A DNA stretch of 13,587 nucleotides, taken from the NCBI GenBank assembly GCA_937928585.1, contig CALEZK010000092.1:1-13587 (forward strand), read 5' to 3'. This DNA comes from an uncultured bacterium. GTDB lineage: Bacteria; Hydrogenedentota; Hydrogenedentia; Hydrogenedentales; SLHB01. Below the pieces are notes generated by a model. The model was not told the DNA's origin and did not search any database. It saw nothing but the letters and a program-made list of their open reading frames with translations. Position 1 is the stretch's first letter. Each line of letters opens with the position of its first letter. Below, in pieces: positions 1-6,661 of the stretch. The translations under genes were made by a program, and so were the position numbers.

Positions 1-185
1 TCTACGATCCCCGGGGCGCACTGGGAAACTTCTATTGGTACGCGCTGTATGCACTACATGAACTCGTTTTCCGAGGCATGCTACGCGGCATCGCGCGCCG
101 CGCCTCCGATGCCGATTCGCGGGACAACAGGCACCGCGCGGTACGGGTTGGGCCGAATCACCAATCGCTGCCGCCTTTCGAGTGA
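1..185 (+). CDS. C-terminal end of an SDR-like NAD(P)-binding oxidoreductase (DUF2867 type), 5' end outside the window
   Basis: An open frame enters from the left edge (first full codon at 3-5) and stops with TGA at 183-185. It gives about 60 residues that begin YDPRGALGNFYWYALYALHE and continue through LVFRGMLRGIARRA. The 'PRGxLGxxYWYAL...H...FRGMLRGIARRA' pattern is how YbjT-like NAD-dependent epimerase/DUF2867 proteins usually end: an N-terminal Rossmann domain followed by this START/SRPBCC-like tail. The last roughly 26 residues after the Ala are a polar extension with no motif. The catalytic and cofactor-binding parts lie outside the window, so substrate cannot be inferred. The frame has no in-window start codon and is easily missed. 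It converges on tRNA-Val with about 100 nt between them. Recognition is from memory of the family motif; confidence in the family is good. Confidence 0.75.
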   Translation, partial: YDPRGALGNFYWYALYALHELVFRGMLRGIARRASDADSRDNRHRAVRVGPNHQSLPPFE

Positions 186-287
186 TATCGAGAGTGAACT
201 TATAGCCCTCGCAAAGAAAGTTGCTGCGCAAGGAAAACAGGGTTGGTGTGCCGGTGGGAATCAGCGCGAGGGCGAGAATTGGACAAA

Positions 288-364
288 TGGTGGGCGGCGA
301 GGGATTCGAACCCCCGACCCCCTGCGTGTAAAGCAGATGCTCTAACCAGCTGAGCTAGCCGCCC
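288..364 (-). tRNA. tRNA-Val (anticodon UAC), CCA encoded
   Basis: The reverse strand folds as a full cloverleaf. The acceptor is GGGCGGC paired with GCCGCCC, the discriminator is A (291), and an encoded CCA lies at 288-290. The D-arm contains GCTCAGCTGGTTAGAGC. The anticodon stem TCTGC/GCAGG holds the loop TTTACAC with anticodon TAC. The T-arm has GGTTCGAATCC. It decodes GUA, and by wobble other Val codons. Its promoter lies at 378-406 on the same strand, leaving a very short 5' leader. Confidence 0.97.
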
Positions 365-377
365 TCGGGAATGGGGA

Positions 378-406
378 AGTATGAAGGATGGGCGCGGTTT
401 TTTCAA
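378..406 (-). promoter_or_regulatory. sigma70-type promoter of tRNA-Val
   Basis: Read on the minus strand, TTGAAA (401-406) is followed by exactly 17 nt and then CATACT (378-383). Transcription would start near 371, about 7 nt before the mature tRNA 5' end at 364. Hexamer quality and spacing both fit a housekeeping promoter. This is inferred from sequence only. Confidence 0.65.
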
Positions 407-439
407 AGTGGTGAGGCGGTTGGGGATGATTGGCGATTT

Positions 440-482
440 GTTTAGCGGTCGAGGACGACCGCCCTCCCGGTTGACGATCGAG
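440..482. repeat. REP-like palindromic repeat, copy 1
   Basis: A 43-nt unit containing a perfect 7-bp inverted repeat GCGGTCG (445-451) / CGACCGC (456-462) with the 4-nt loop AGGA. It is followed by CCTCCCGG and TTGACGATCGAG. The next copy starts 51 nt later. Read on the minus strand, the hairpin is preceded by CGGGAGG, so it carries a GGAG head like REP elements mobilised by RAYT transposases. It lies between the upstream end of tRNA-Val and the 3' end of the secreted paralogue gene. It has no U-tract, so a terminator role is doubtful. Confidence 0.75.
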
Positions 483-490
483 GAGTTTTC

Positions 491-533
491 GTTTAGCGGT
501 CGGGGCCGACCGCCCTCCCGGTTGATGATCGAG
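491..533. repeat. REP-like palindromic repeat, copy 2
   Basis: The same unit as at 440-482, with stem GCGGTCG (496-502) / CGACCGC (507-513). The loop is GGGC instead of AGGA, so the arms are conserved while the loop varies. It is followed by the same CCTCCCGGTTGA and then TGATCGAG, one base different from copy 1. The identity continues about 20 nt beyond the hairpin. The repeated unit is therefore the whole 43 nt. Confidence 0.75.
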
Positions 534-543
534 CCGTGTTTCC

Positions 544-572
544 GTTTAGTGGTCGGGGACGATGGGGCTCCC
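544..572. repeat. degenerate REP-like repeat, copy 3
   Basis: It starts with the same GTTTAG lead-in, 53 nt after copy 2. The arm is changed to GTGGTCG and the opposite arm to CGATGGG, so the hairpin is largely lost. A trailing GCTCCC resembles the CCTCCC tail. It looks like a decaying copy and ends 10 nt before the stop codon of the minus-strand gene (582-584). Confidence 0.5.
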
Positions 573-581
573 TTTGGGTGA

Positions 582-2456
582 TTATCGGGTGATGTTTGCG
601 GCGGCTTTGATTGGTTTTGGTTCGTCGGGCTCGAGGGTGTCGTTTGCGGCGAGGCTCATGAGGGGCGGCACTGGGGGTGCGTTGCGTATCCATTTCATTA
701 GTTGGCCCTGGAATTTGTCGCGAATGGGAAAGCCGCTGGTGAACATGTCGGTGAGGTAGCTTTCGGTGGTTTCGCGCGCGCAGAGTGCGCGGTAGTAGGC
801 CTGTTTTTTGAATGCGTCGTTGAAGGCGACGACGGCCCCGGTGGAGACGGGGGTGTCGAAGGGTTTTGCGGTGGAAGCTTCTTTGCTGCCGAGGGGCGCG
901 CCCCAGCGGATCTCCGGGGCGTGGTTCGGATCGAACGACATGTCGTAGAGGCGCTTCTCGATATCGAGCAATGACAGCGTAATTTTCTCGCCAACGGAGT
1001 TGGTGTATTCCATGGTGCGCGTGCTGAAGACGCGGTCTTTCTCGGCGACGAGCGCGCGCGCGAGGTTTGCGCGGTCGCCGAGGAAGTAGGGTTCGAGCCC
1101 TTTCAGATCGACGAAGCCAGGGCGGCGCTTGTGCCAGCGGATAACGTTGTCCATCCAGTCTGCAAGGTAGTAATAGCGCCCGCGGATATCGACATCGGAC
1201 GAGGCGGTGCTGTGCTGTCCCCAGCGTCCGCTGCCGTTGAAGATGTTTTCGATGCGGTCATTTTCCGGGTACACGATGGGGCCGTTGGCGAGGACGTCGC
1301 GCCAGCCTTCCTGGACCTGCACTTCGCGGAGTTTGTAGAGATCGATCAATTCGTCGGCGTAGTGGGCGAGGAATTCGGTTGGCGACACGGTGTCGACGGA
1401 GCGCATGCGCTCGAGAATGAGCTCGTGAAAACTTTCGAGCTGTACCTGGTTCTCGACAATCTTTTGCGTCTTCGAGATTTCTTCAATGCGGTCGTATTGT
1501 TCGATGGACCATCCAAACTCTTGCATCTCTTTGTCGGTGCGGCGGCGCACGCTTGTGACTTTGCCGGTTTCGTCGACTTCGGCGATGGGGTAACGGAAGA
1601 TGCGAAGGCCCTGGAAGCAGCCTGCGTATTCGCTCCCGACGCGATCGGAGCGCTTGGGGGGAATGCCCATGACTGCGTTGAGGCCGTTGAAGCTGTAGAT
1701 GTCGCGCGAGGCCGCGGTGGTGGAATCGAGGAAACGAAGTTCGCCGTTTTTGTCGATATCCGCGAGCACGAGCACGTGTCCGTCCAAGTAGTGCATGGCG
1801 CCGGGAATGAGGAATTGCTTGTTGATGGCTACGGGCACGGTGTCAGATTGCTGCGCGTTTTCGCCGAATGGTTCCACACGATAGTTACCGGTGCAGAACC
1901 CGACAACGGCGTTGCGGAAGAAGTAGTCGAGCGATTCGGAGGTAAAACTGTTGAGTTCGCCGGAAGGAACGTTGTTGTGCGCTGTGCGCAGATCGCCGCC
2001 GCCGGATCGGACGTAGCTGAACATCCAAGGCAGACCGCGACGGTATGAATAGTAGGACGACAGGGATACGGTGAGTTTTCCGCAATCGAGAATGCGGTGC
2101 ATGACATACATCAGTTCATCGGGCAGTTGCGGATTGGCCTGTTCGCCCGCGAATTCGGGATCCAACAAAAGATTCATTTCGGGATCGGTGAGCACGCGCA
2201 CGAGTTTGGCGCGGCGCTGCTCTACGTTGCCCTGCGTCTTGAGTTTGTAAATGTTGTTGATCCACTTCGCAAAGTGGTGGGTTTCCGCGACGTTCCATTG
2301 CCGGCAAATGGGCCATGCGCCCTTGCCGGGTTCGCTGTGAATGGATGGCGGATTGGGATCCGCGGCGCGCGCACTGAGCGCGCAGACGGCGAATGCAATG
2401 GTGATGGCAAGAACAGCGGTCGTGGACGACCGCCCTCCCGATTTTGTTTCGAACAC
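582..2456 (-). CDS. secreted protein of an unrecognised family with a candidate Cys-His-Asp (papain/transglutaminase-like) core, paralogue B
   Basis: I do not recognise a named family. From the GTG at 2454-2456 the product is 624 aa. That start is preceded by a purine-rich GGGGGAAG about 6 nt upstream. It gives a signal peptide with a hydrophobic core (about 14-28) and cleavage near SARA/ADP (31-32). A TTG at 2618 would remove the N-terminal signal and overlap the upstream gene by 113 nt, so I rejected it. C125 (LDCGKL) followed by YRRGLPW, H227 (DGHVLVLA) and D244 (RFLDST) are arranged like a helix-Cys / strand-His / strand-Asp triad. The same residues, except Asp to Asn, occur in the gene just upstream. 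C280 and C559 are also shared. The C-terminal half has NYR/YYYLADWMDN-type helices and the motif RLYDMSFDPNHAPEIRWGA (502-520). The distance to the upstream gene is 49 nt, so they are probably one operon. Residues 5-14 are encoded by a REP-like repeat. The peptidase or transglutaminase idea is inference. Confidence 0.85.
   Translation of the reverse strand: MFETKSGGRSSTTAVLAITIAFAVCALSARAADPNPPSIHSEPGKGAWPICRQWNVAETHHFAKWINNIYKLKTQGNVEQRRAKLVRVLTDPEMNLLLDPEFAGEQANPQLPDELMYVMHRILDCGKLTVSLSSYYSYRRGLPWMFSYVRSGGGDLRTAHNNVPSGELNSFTSESLDYFFRNAVVGFCTGNYRVEPFGENAQQSDTVPVAINKQFLIPGAMHYLDGHVLVLADIDKNGELRFLDSTTAASRDIYSFNGLNAVMGIPPKRSDRVGSEYAGCFQGLRIFRYPIAEVDETGKVTSVRRRTDKEMQEFGWSIEQYDRIEEISKTQKIVENQVQLESFHELILERMRSVDTVSPTEFLAHYADELIDLYKLREVQVQEGWRDVLANGPIVYPENDRIENIFNGSGRWGQHSTASSDVDIRGRYYYLADWMDNVIRWHKRRPGFVDLKGLEPYFLGDRANLARALVAEKDRVFSTRTMEYTNSVGEKITLSLLDIEKRLYDMSFDPNHAPEIRWGAPLGSKEASTAKPFDTPVSTGAVVAFNDAFKKQAYYRALCARETTESYLTDMFTSGFPIRDKFQGQLMKWIRNAPPVPPLMSLAANDTLEPDEPKPIKAAANITR
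2415..2440. repeat. REP-like palindromic repeat, copy inside a coding sequence
   Basis: It matches copies 1 and 2 over 26 nt in the same orientation: stem GCGGTCG (2416-2422), loop TGGA, CGACCGC (2427-2433), then CCTCCCG. On the coding (minus) strand it supplies in-frame codons for roughly SGGRSSTTA. These form the charged n-region just before the hydrophobic core of the signal peptide of the 582-2456 gene. The flanking TTTAG and GGTTGA sequences of the intergenic copies are absent. Confidence 0.75.
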
Positions 2457-2505
2457 GTGCTGCTTCCCCCAGTCGATATTGCAAATGTCTGTGTTGAGCG
2501 ATTGG

Positions 2506-4338
2506 TTATTCGCCTGCGCTTGCCGCCGGTTCGGCGGGCTTAACGCCCGCGGTCTGCGAGGCCTGCGCGAGGCGCTCGGGATAGCGGCCGTAGAGCCACT
2601 TGTCCAGTTGCTGATCAAATTTCACGCGAACCGGATAGCCCTGCGTGAACATGCTGCGAAGGTAGCTGCGCTCGGTTTCGCGCTGGCACACGGTGCGGTA
2701 GAACGCCTGGCGCGCGTAGGCTTCTTCGAAAGGCACCGGGCCACCCTTGGGCGTGGGCGTCGGATTGATTTTCGCCGTCGCGTATTCCGGCGTTCCGGGC
2801 TTCGCACCCCAGCGTATTTCCGGCGCGTGATTCGGATCGAACGACATGTCGTACAACCGTTCTTCAATATCCGCCAGCGAGAGTTTTACTTTTTCGCCGA
2901 TGGTGTTTGTGTATTCGATGAAGTGTTCTTTGAATATCTTCTGCTTCTCGGCGACGATTGCCTCGGCGAAGTCTTCCTTGTTCTTGATGTTGTAAGACTC
3001 GAAGCCCTTCAAATCCACCAACTGCGGCGCGGACTCGTACCAGCGGACGGCGTTGTCCATCCAGTCGGCGAGGTAGAAGTACTTGTTGCGGCGGTCCACA
3101 TCGGAGGAGGGCGAGCTCCAATCTTCCCAGCGGCCGTGCGCCTGGAAGATATTCGAGTCTTCGAGTTCTTCCGGGTATTGAATGAGGCCGTTTGCTTTCA
3201 CGTTTTTCCAGGCGTCCTGCACGAATATATCGCGCTGCTGATACATATCGGCGAGTTCGACGACATACTCGCGCATGAACTCGTACGGCACGACTTTGTC
3301 CACGGACTTCATGCGGTAGCGGATGAACTCGTGCAGGCTCTGCAGGCGCAGACCGTCTTCAAGAATGACGTGGTCATTGACGATCTGCGTGATCTTTTCG
3401 TACTGCTCGATGGACGCGCCGAACTCTTCCATTTCGAGATCGGTGCGGCGGCGCACCTTGGTTACGCGGCCGCTGCTATCGGTCTCCGCGATGGGATAGC
3501 GGAAGATGCGCATCCCCTGGAAGCAACCCTTCAATGGATTGGGTTCGCCGAGTGTCATCGGTTCGATGCCCGCAACCGTATTCATGCCATTGAAAGTGAA
3601 GATGTCGCGCGTGCGATTGATGCTGGCATTAATAAAATGCAGTTCGCCGTACTTGTCGACCTGCGCAAGCAAAAGGCAATGGCCGTCGGTGTAGTTCATC
3701 GCGCCCGGAAGCAGGAATTCGCGATTGATTGCTACGGGCACGGTGTCTGACTGTTCAGACCGCGTGTTGTTCGGTTCCACGCGATAGTTGCCCGAACTGA
3801 TGCCGGTGACCATGTTGCGAAAGAAGGCGTCGGCTGATCCGCTGGTGAAGCTGTTGAGATTGCCGCCGGGGATATTTGCCGGGGCGGTACGCACATCGCC
3901 TTTTGTTGCGGAGACGTAGGTGACCATCCACGGCAACGCGCGCCGATAGGCGTAGTAGGCGGGGATGGTCATGCTGAACTTCGCGCAGTCGGTAATGTTG
4001 TGGAGAAACATGATCGTGCTGCGGCCGAGCTGGGGGTTGGCGCCTTCGCCGGCGAACGACGGATCGAGCAGTAGGTTAATCTTGGGATCTGTCAGAATCC
4101 GGTCGAGCTTGGCGGTGCGCTGCTCCACGTCGCCTTTGGTTTTGGCGACGTACATGTGCTCCATCCACTTCGCAAAATGCTGGGTTTCGGCAACGGTCCA
4201 CTGGCGCCGGATGGGCCAGGCGCCCTGCGATGACCGGATCGATGGCGGGTTCGGGTCTTGCGCGAAAACAATCGGCGCGGCCAAAAGGAGCGCGGCGAGT
4301 CCCATCCATTTTCTGAGTTGGGTCGAATTCCTGGTCAT
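2506..4338 (-). CDS. secreted protein of an unrecognised family with a candidate Cys-His-Asn core, paralogue A
   Basis: This is a 610-aa product from ATG at 4338. A TTG frame extension to 4413 exists but would bury the signal peptide. The N-terminus is MTRNSTQLRKW followed by a hydrophobic stretch (12-25) and FAQ/DPNPPSI, so export by Sec with cleavage near 26-27 is likely. It is homologous end to end with the downstream 624-aa protein (by eye about half identical). Shared segments include DPNPPSI, AWPI-RQW, HFAKW, LLLDP-FAGE-ANPQL, GNYRVEP and SDTVPVAIN. The candidate active site is C118 (TDCAKF), H220 (DGHCLLLA) and N237 (HFINAS); papain itself uses Cys-His-Asn. C272 and C551 are the other Cys common to both proteins and could form a disulfide. 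The tail is Ala/Pro-rich. A GAGG about 12 nt before ATG is the only SD-like sequence. A palindrome with a -10-like box lies 120-140 nt upstream. Function is unknown; an envelope or extracellular enzyme is a reasonable inference. Confidence 0.87.
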   Translation of the reverse strand: MTRNSTQLRKWMGLAALLLAAPIVFAQDPNPPSIRSSQGAWPIRRQWTVAETQHFAKWMEHMYVAKTKGDVEQRTAKLDRILTDPKINLLLDPSFAGEGANPQLGRSTIMFLHNITDCAKFSMTIPAYYAYRRALPWMVTYVSATKGDVRTAPANIPGGNLNSFTSGSADAFFRNMVTGISSGNYRVEPNNTRSEQSDTVPVAINREFLLPGAMNYTDGHCLLLAQVDKYGELHFINASINRTRDIFTFNGMNTVAGIEPMTLGEPNPLKGCFQGMRIFRYPIAETDSSGRVTKVRRRTDLEMEEFGASIEQYEKITQIVNDHVILEDGLRLQSLHEFIRYRMKSVDKVVPYEFMREYVVELADMYQQRDIFVQDAWKNVKANGLIQYPEELEDSNIFQAHGRWEDWSSPSSDVDRRNKYFYLADWMDNAVRWYESAPQLVDLKGFESYNIKNKEDFAEAIVAEKQKIFKEHFIEYTNTIGEKVKLSLADIEERLYDMSFDPNHAPEIRWGAKPGTPEYATAKINPTPTPKGGPVPFEEAYARQAFYRTVCQRETERSYLRSMFTQGYPVRVKFDQQLDKWLYGRYPERLAQASQTAGVKPAEPAASAGE

Positions 4339-4460
4339 TTGCGTACGGTGCCTCGTAGTTACTGGAGCATTTCGCCCAAAAACGTCGCAGCTTTCTGGCC
4401 CCAGCTTCCACAATGGGCTGGGTGGTTTCGCGGGGCGAGCAAATCAGGGCGCTATATGTG

Positions 4461-4475
4461 CGGGTATAATACCCG
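4461..4475. promoter_or_regulatory. 15-nt palindrome overlapping a -10-like box upstream of the secreted paralogue operon
   Basis: CGGGTATAATACCCG is a 7-bp inverted repeat around a single central A. On the minus strand it contains TATTAT (4466-4471), a 5/6 match to the -10 consensus. No good -35 sits at 16-18 nt (a TTGAGG lies 21 nt away). On the plus strand it reads TATAAT, but no supported plus-strand gene follows. A start there would give a leader of about 120 nt for the 2506-4338 gene. The arrangement suits an operator that covers a promoter. The gap 4339-4508 contains nothing else I can identify. Confidence 0.4.
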
Positions 4476-4508
4476 AAACCGACCAAAAATTCCCTCAATT
4501 CCGCTCGA

Positions 4509-6392
4509 TCACGGTGAAATCCCAAGTTCAGCGCGCAAAGCACTACCTTCCGGATGATTCGGATATTCGGACAGGAGTATGTCGAGTTGGCGAGCTGCGG
4601 CCGTGGGGGCGCCGGAAGCCTGCAGGGCCCGCGCGTAGAAAAATCGTGCATCCGGGTTTCCGGAATCCAGTTCGAGTGCTTTTTCAAAATATGGTAGGGA
4701 TTCGGAACACTGATCGAGGCTGCACAAGGTAACGCCGAGACTGGCCCAAGTTCCGGAGCGAAGGGGATTCAGCGCGATCGCGGCCTGGTAGGCGCTTTTC
4801 GCCTGCTCCCCCTGCCCCAACAACAGGAGCGCCCCGCCCAGTTTTTCGTGGGCCAGCGCATAGGTTGAATCGAGGCGCACGCTGGCTTCGTATTCGCGGG
4901 CGGCTTCGACGACGTTGCCCTGCGACTCGAGGGCGTAGCCGAGATAGCACGTTGCGGCGGCATTGCGGTCGTCTATGCGCAGAGCGTCGCGCCAGGCCGC
5001 TTCGGCTTCCGGCCACCGCTTTTGTTCTGCGCGCACGAGACCAAGATTTATCTGCGCGTTGACCTGGCGGGGATCTATGCGTAGCGCTTCGAGGGAATGC
5101 TCGGCCGATTTCTCAAACTGTTTCAGAGAGAAGTAGGCGTCTCCGAGATTGAGGTGGGCGGTCGCGTTTTGTTTCGTCGCTGCAAGCGCCTCCGTGAACA
5201 ACGATACGCTGTCACGCCATGTGGAGACTTGCGCAACAGTTGTAAAGAAACAGGCCATGACGACGACAAAACCCAACGCGCGGGCAACTCTCGTTCGCGT
5301 CTCCGAGGCCATACTCCATGCCCTGATTCCCCATGTGATTGCGATGGTTAGCCCGATCTGCGGCAGATACATGTAGCGGTCGGCGTAGGCTTGCGCGCCG
5401 ACCTGAACGATGCCAATCACCGGCATGAGCATGATTACAAACCAGAACCAACCGGTGAACGCATACGGGGCACGGCTTCGGTAGCGCCACGCAGCGAGCG
5501 ATCCCGCGATCAGCAGGACTGCACCGCCAATGACCAATAGCGGCGATGGCCCCTCCACGGGGTACGGATAGTAAACCGCCAGATTCATCGGCAGCACCGT
5601 CTTCAGGGCGTACATCAGATAGGACACCGCTGCGTTGGCGATACGGGCAGTTAACGGCGTCCAATCCAAAGAACGCATGAAACCGGCGGACTGCTGAACG
5701 ATGATGGTGATGACGCCGTGTATGCAGGAGAGCGCGAACAGCGGGGCCTTTTCCAGGAGAGAATTGCGCGTCCAGGGTTTATTCAAGGGCCAGAAGTCGA
5801 CCAGAAAGAGTACGAGCGGAAAGGTGACAGCCATGGGTTTTGAAAGCAGCGCGAGCACGAACATCAGCACGAGCATGATGTACGTTTTGATCTGGGGCTG
5901 GCGCGCATAGCGCGTGTATGCGTGAAGCCCGGCGATAAAGAAGAGCGCGCACAATACGTCTTTGCGTTCCGATATCCAGGCTACAGATTCGACGTGAAGT
6001 GGATGGAGCGCGAATACCATCGCCGCGAAAAGACTCGGAGCAATTGCTGCCGTTGCTCGATACAGCCAATGCAGCAGAAGTACGCTTGCCGTCGCATGGA
6101 GCAGAACGGAAGTCAGGTGATGACCACCGGCCCATTCGCCAAAGAGCCGCCAGTCGAGCATATGGGACAGCCAGGTTAGGGGATGCCAGTTTCCCTGATG
6201 GCCCGTGGTGAACGCCCAGCGCAAGGAATCAACATTAATACCGAGCTGAACCTGCGGGTTCGCATACACATACCATGGATCGTCAAAATTTACGAACGGG
6301 AAACGAAAGGTTTGCGCATATGCAAGAAAGGCGCTTGCGGCGACGAGACAATAGACCGCGATGCTCCGCGGAGTGGAAGCCGGTGTGTTCAT
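4509..6392 (-). CDS. multi-TM membrane protein with C-terminal TPR repeats (TMTC/GT-C-like)
   Basis: It gives 627 aa from ATG at 6392. In-frame starts further up are ATG 6413 and a TTG at 6485 that lies inside tRNA-Glu. The 6392 start places the first TM helix at about 10-30, as in relatives. Residues 1-395 are a polytopic domain of about 9-11 helices. Its motifs are VNFDDPWYVYANP with the acidic pair D37-D38, WHPLTWLSHMLD (69-80), FALHPLHVESVAW (127-139), ERKDV (142-146) and AYADRYMYLPQIGL (335-348). Paired acidic residues in the first periplasmic loop are typical of GT-C polyprenol-dependent glycosyltransferases and of TMTC proteins. Residues about 408-620 hold roughly six 34-residue TPRs, for example AHLNLGDAYFSLKQFEKSAE. 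By analogy it could transfer sugar to proteins in the envelope, but substrate and activity are inferred. It starts 81 nt after tRNA-Glu with no clear promoter of its own. Confidence 0.88.
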   Translation of the reverse strand: MNTPASTPRSIAVYCLVAASAFLAYAQTFRFPFVNFDDPWYVYANPQVQLGINVDSLRWAFTTGHQGNWHPLTWLSHMLDWRLFGEWAGGHHLTSVLLHATASVLLLHWLYRATAAIAPSLFAAMVFALHPLHVESVAWISERKDVLCALFFIAGLHAYTRYARQPQIKTYIMLVLMFVLALLSKPMAVTFPLVLFLVDFWPLNKPWTRNSLLEKAPLFALSCIHGVITIIVQQSAGFMRSLDWTPLTARIANAAVSYLMYALKTVLPMNLAVYYPYPVEGPSPLLVIGGAVLLIAGSLAAWRYRSRAPYAFTGWFWFVIMLMPVIGIVQVGAQAYADRYMYLPQIGLTIAITWGIRAWSMASETRTRVARALGFVVVMACFFTTVAQVSTWRDSVSLFTEALAATKQNATAHLNLGDAYFSLKQFEKSAEHSLEALRIDPRQVNAQINLGLVRAEQKRWPEAEAAWRDALRIDDRNAAATCYLGYALESQGNVVEAAREYEASVRLDSTYALAHEKLGGALLLLGQGEQAKSAYQAAIALNPLRSGTWASLGVTLCSLDQCSESLPYFEKALELDSGNPDARFFYARALQASGAPTAAARQLDILLSEYPNHPEGSALRAELGISP

Positions 6393-6473
6393 AGGCGTGT
6401 CGCAACCGGGCATATCACTGACCCAAAGGCTGGGGACCGAAAGCGTCAAGATTCCGCGCGAATAAGAGAGAAA

Positions 6474-6551
<78 letters not shown>

Positions 6552-6565
6552 GCTGGAAACAGTTC

Positions 6566-6591
6566 GCCTTGGCGATAAGGTTCGCCAAGGC
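6566..6591 (-). other. perfect 10-bp hairpin in the tRNA-Glu leader
   Basis: GCCTTGGCGA (6566-6575) pairs perfectly with TCGCCAAGGC (6582-6591) around a 6-nt loop. The predicted tRNA-Glu transcription start is near 6592. The hairpin therefore forms the very 5' end of the primary transcript, 14 nt before the mature tRNA. No U-run follows on the minus strand (GAACTGTTTCC), so it is not a standard terminator for mpl. It could still block read-through, or protect or present the precursor for processing. Confidence 0.6.
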
Positions 6592-6598
6592 AGGAAAG

Positions 6599-6627
6599 AG
6601 TATAGCAATCGAAGGGGATTCAGTCAA
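6599..6627 (-). promoter_or_regulatory. sigma70-type promoter of tRNA-Glu
   Basis: On the minus strand TTGACT (6622-6627) is followed by 17 nt and TATACT (6599-6604). That is 5/6 at both hexamers with ideal spacing, the best promoter in the window. It lies between the mpl stop codon and the tRNA. The tRNA can therefore be transcribed independently of mpl, possibly together with the downstream TPR gene. Confidence 0.75.
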
Positions 6628-6661
6628 AACGCGTTTGGCTGGCGAGGAGCCAGGAATTGGG

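Noticed and set aside
205..273. Inverted repeat GCCCTCGC / GCGAGGGC separated by about 53 nt between the DUF2867 gene end and tRNA-Val
   Set aside because: Eight bp with a long loop is expected by chance in GC-rich DNA, and no T-run or other signal accompanies it. I see nothing else in 186-287.
440..572. Regularly spaced hairpin repeats considered as a small CRISPR array
   Set aside because: The sequence between hairpins is itself conserved, so there are no unique spacers. A further copy lies alone inside a coding region. REP-like elements explain it better.
1131..2048. Long open frame of 305 codons on the plus strand, antisense to the downstream secreted paralogue
   Set aside because: It is a mirror of the strongly biased codon use of the minus-strand gene. 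It has no family motif, and its partner frame has a signal peptide and a full paralogue.
2341..3750. 469-codon plus-strand open frame over the upstream paralogue
   Set aside because: Antisense shadow. Its composition is Arg/Ala/Val-rich without domains, and it cuts across two genes whose homology to each other is clear.
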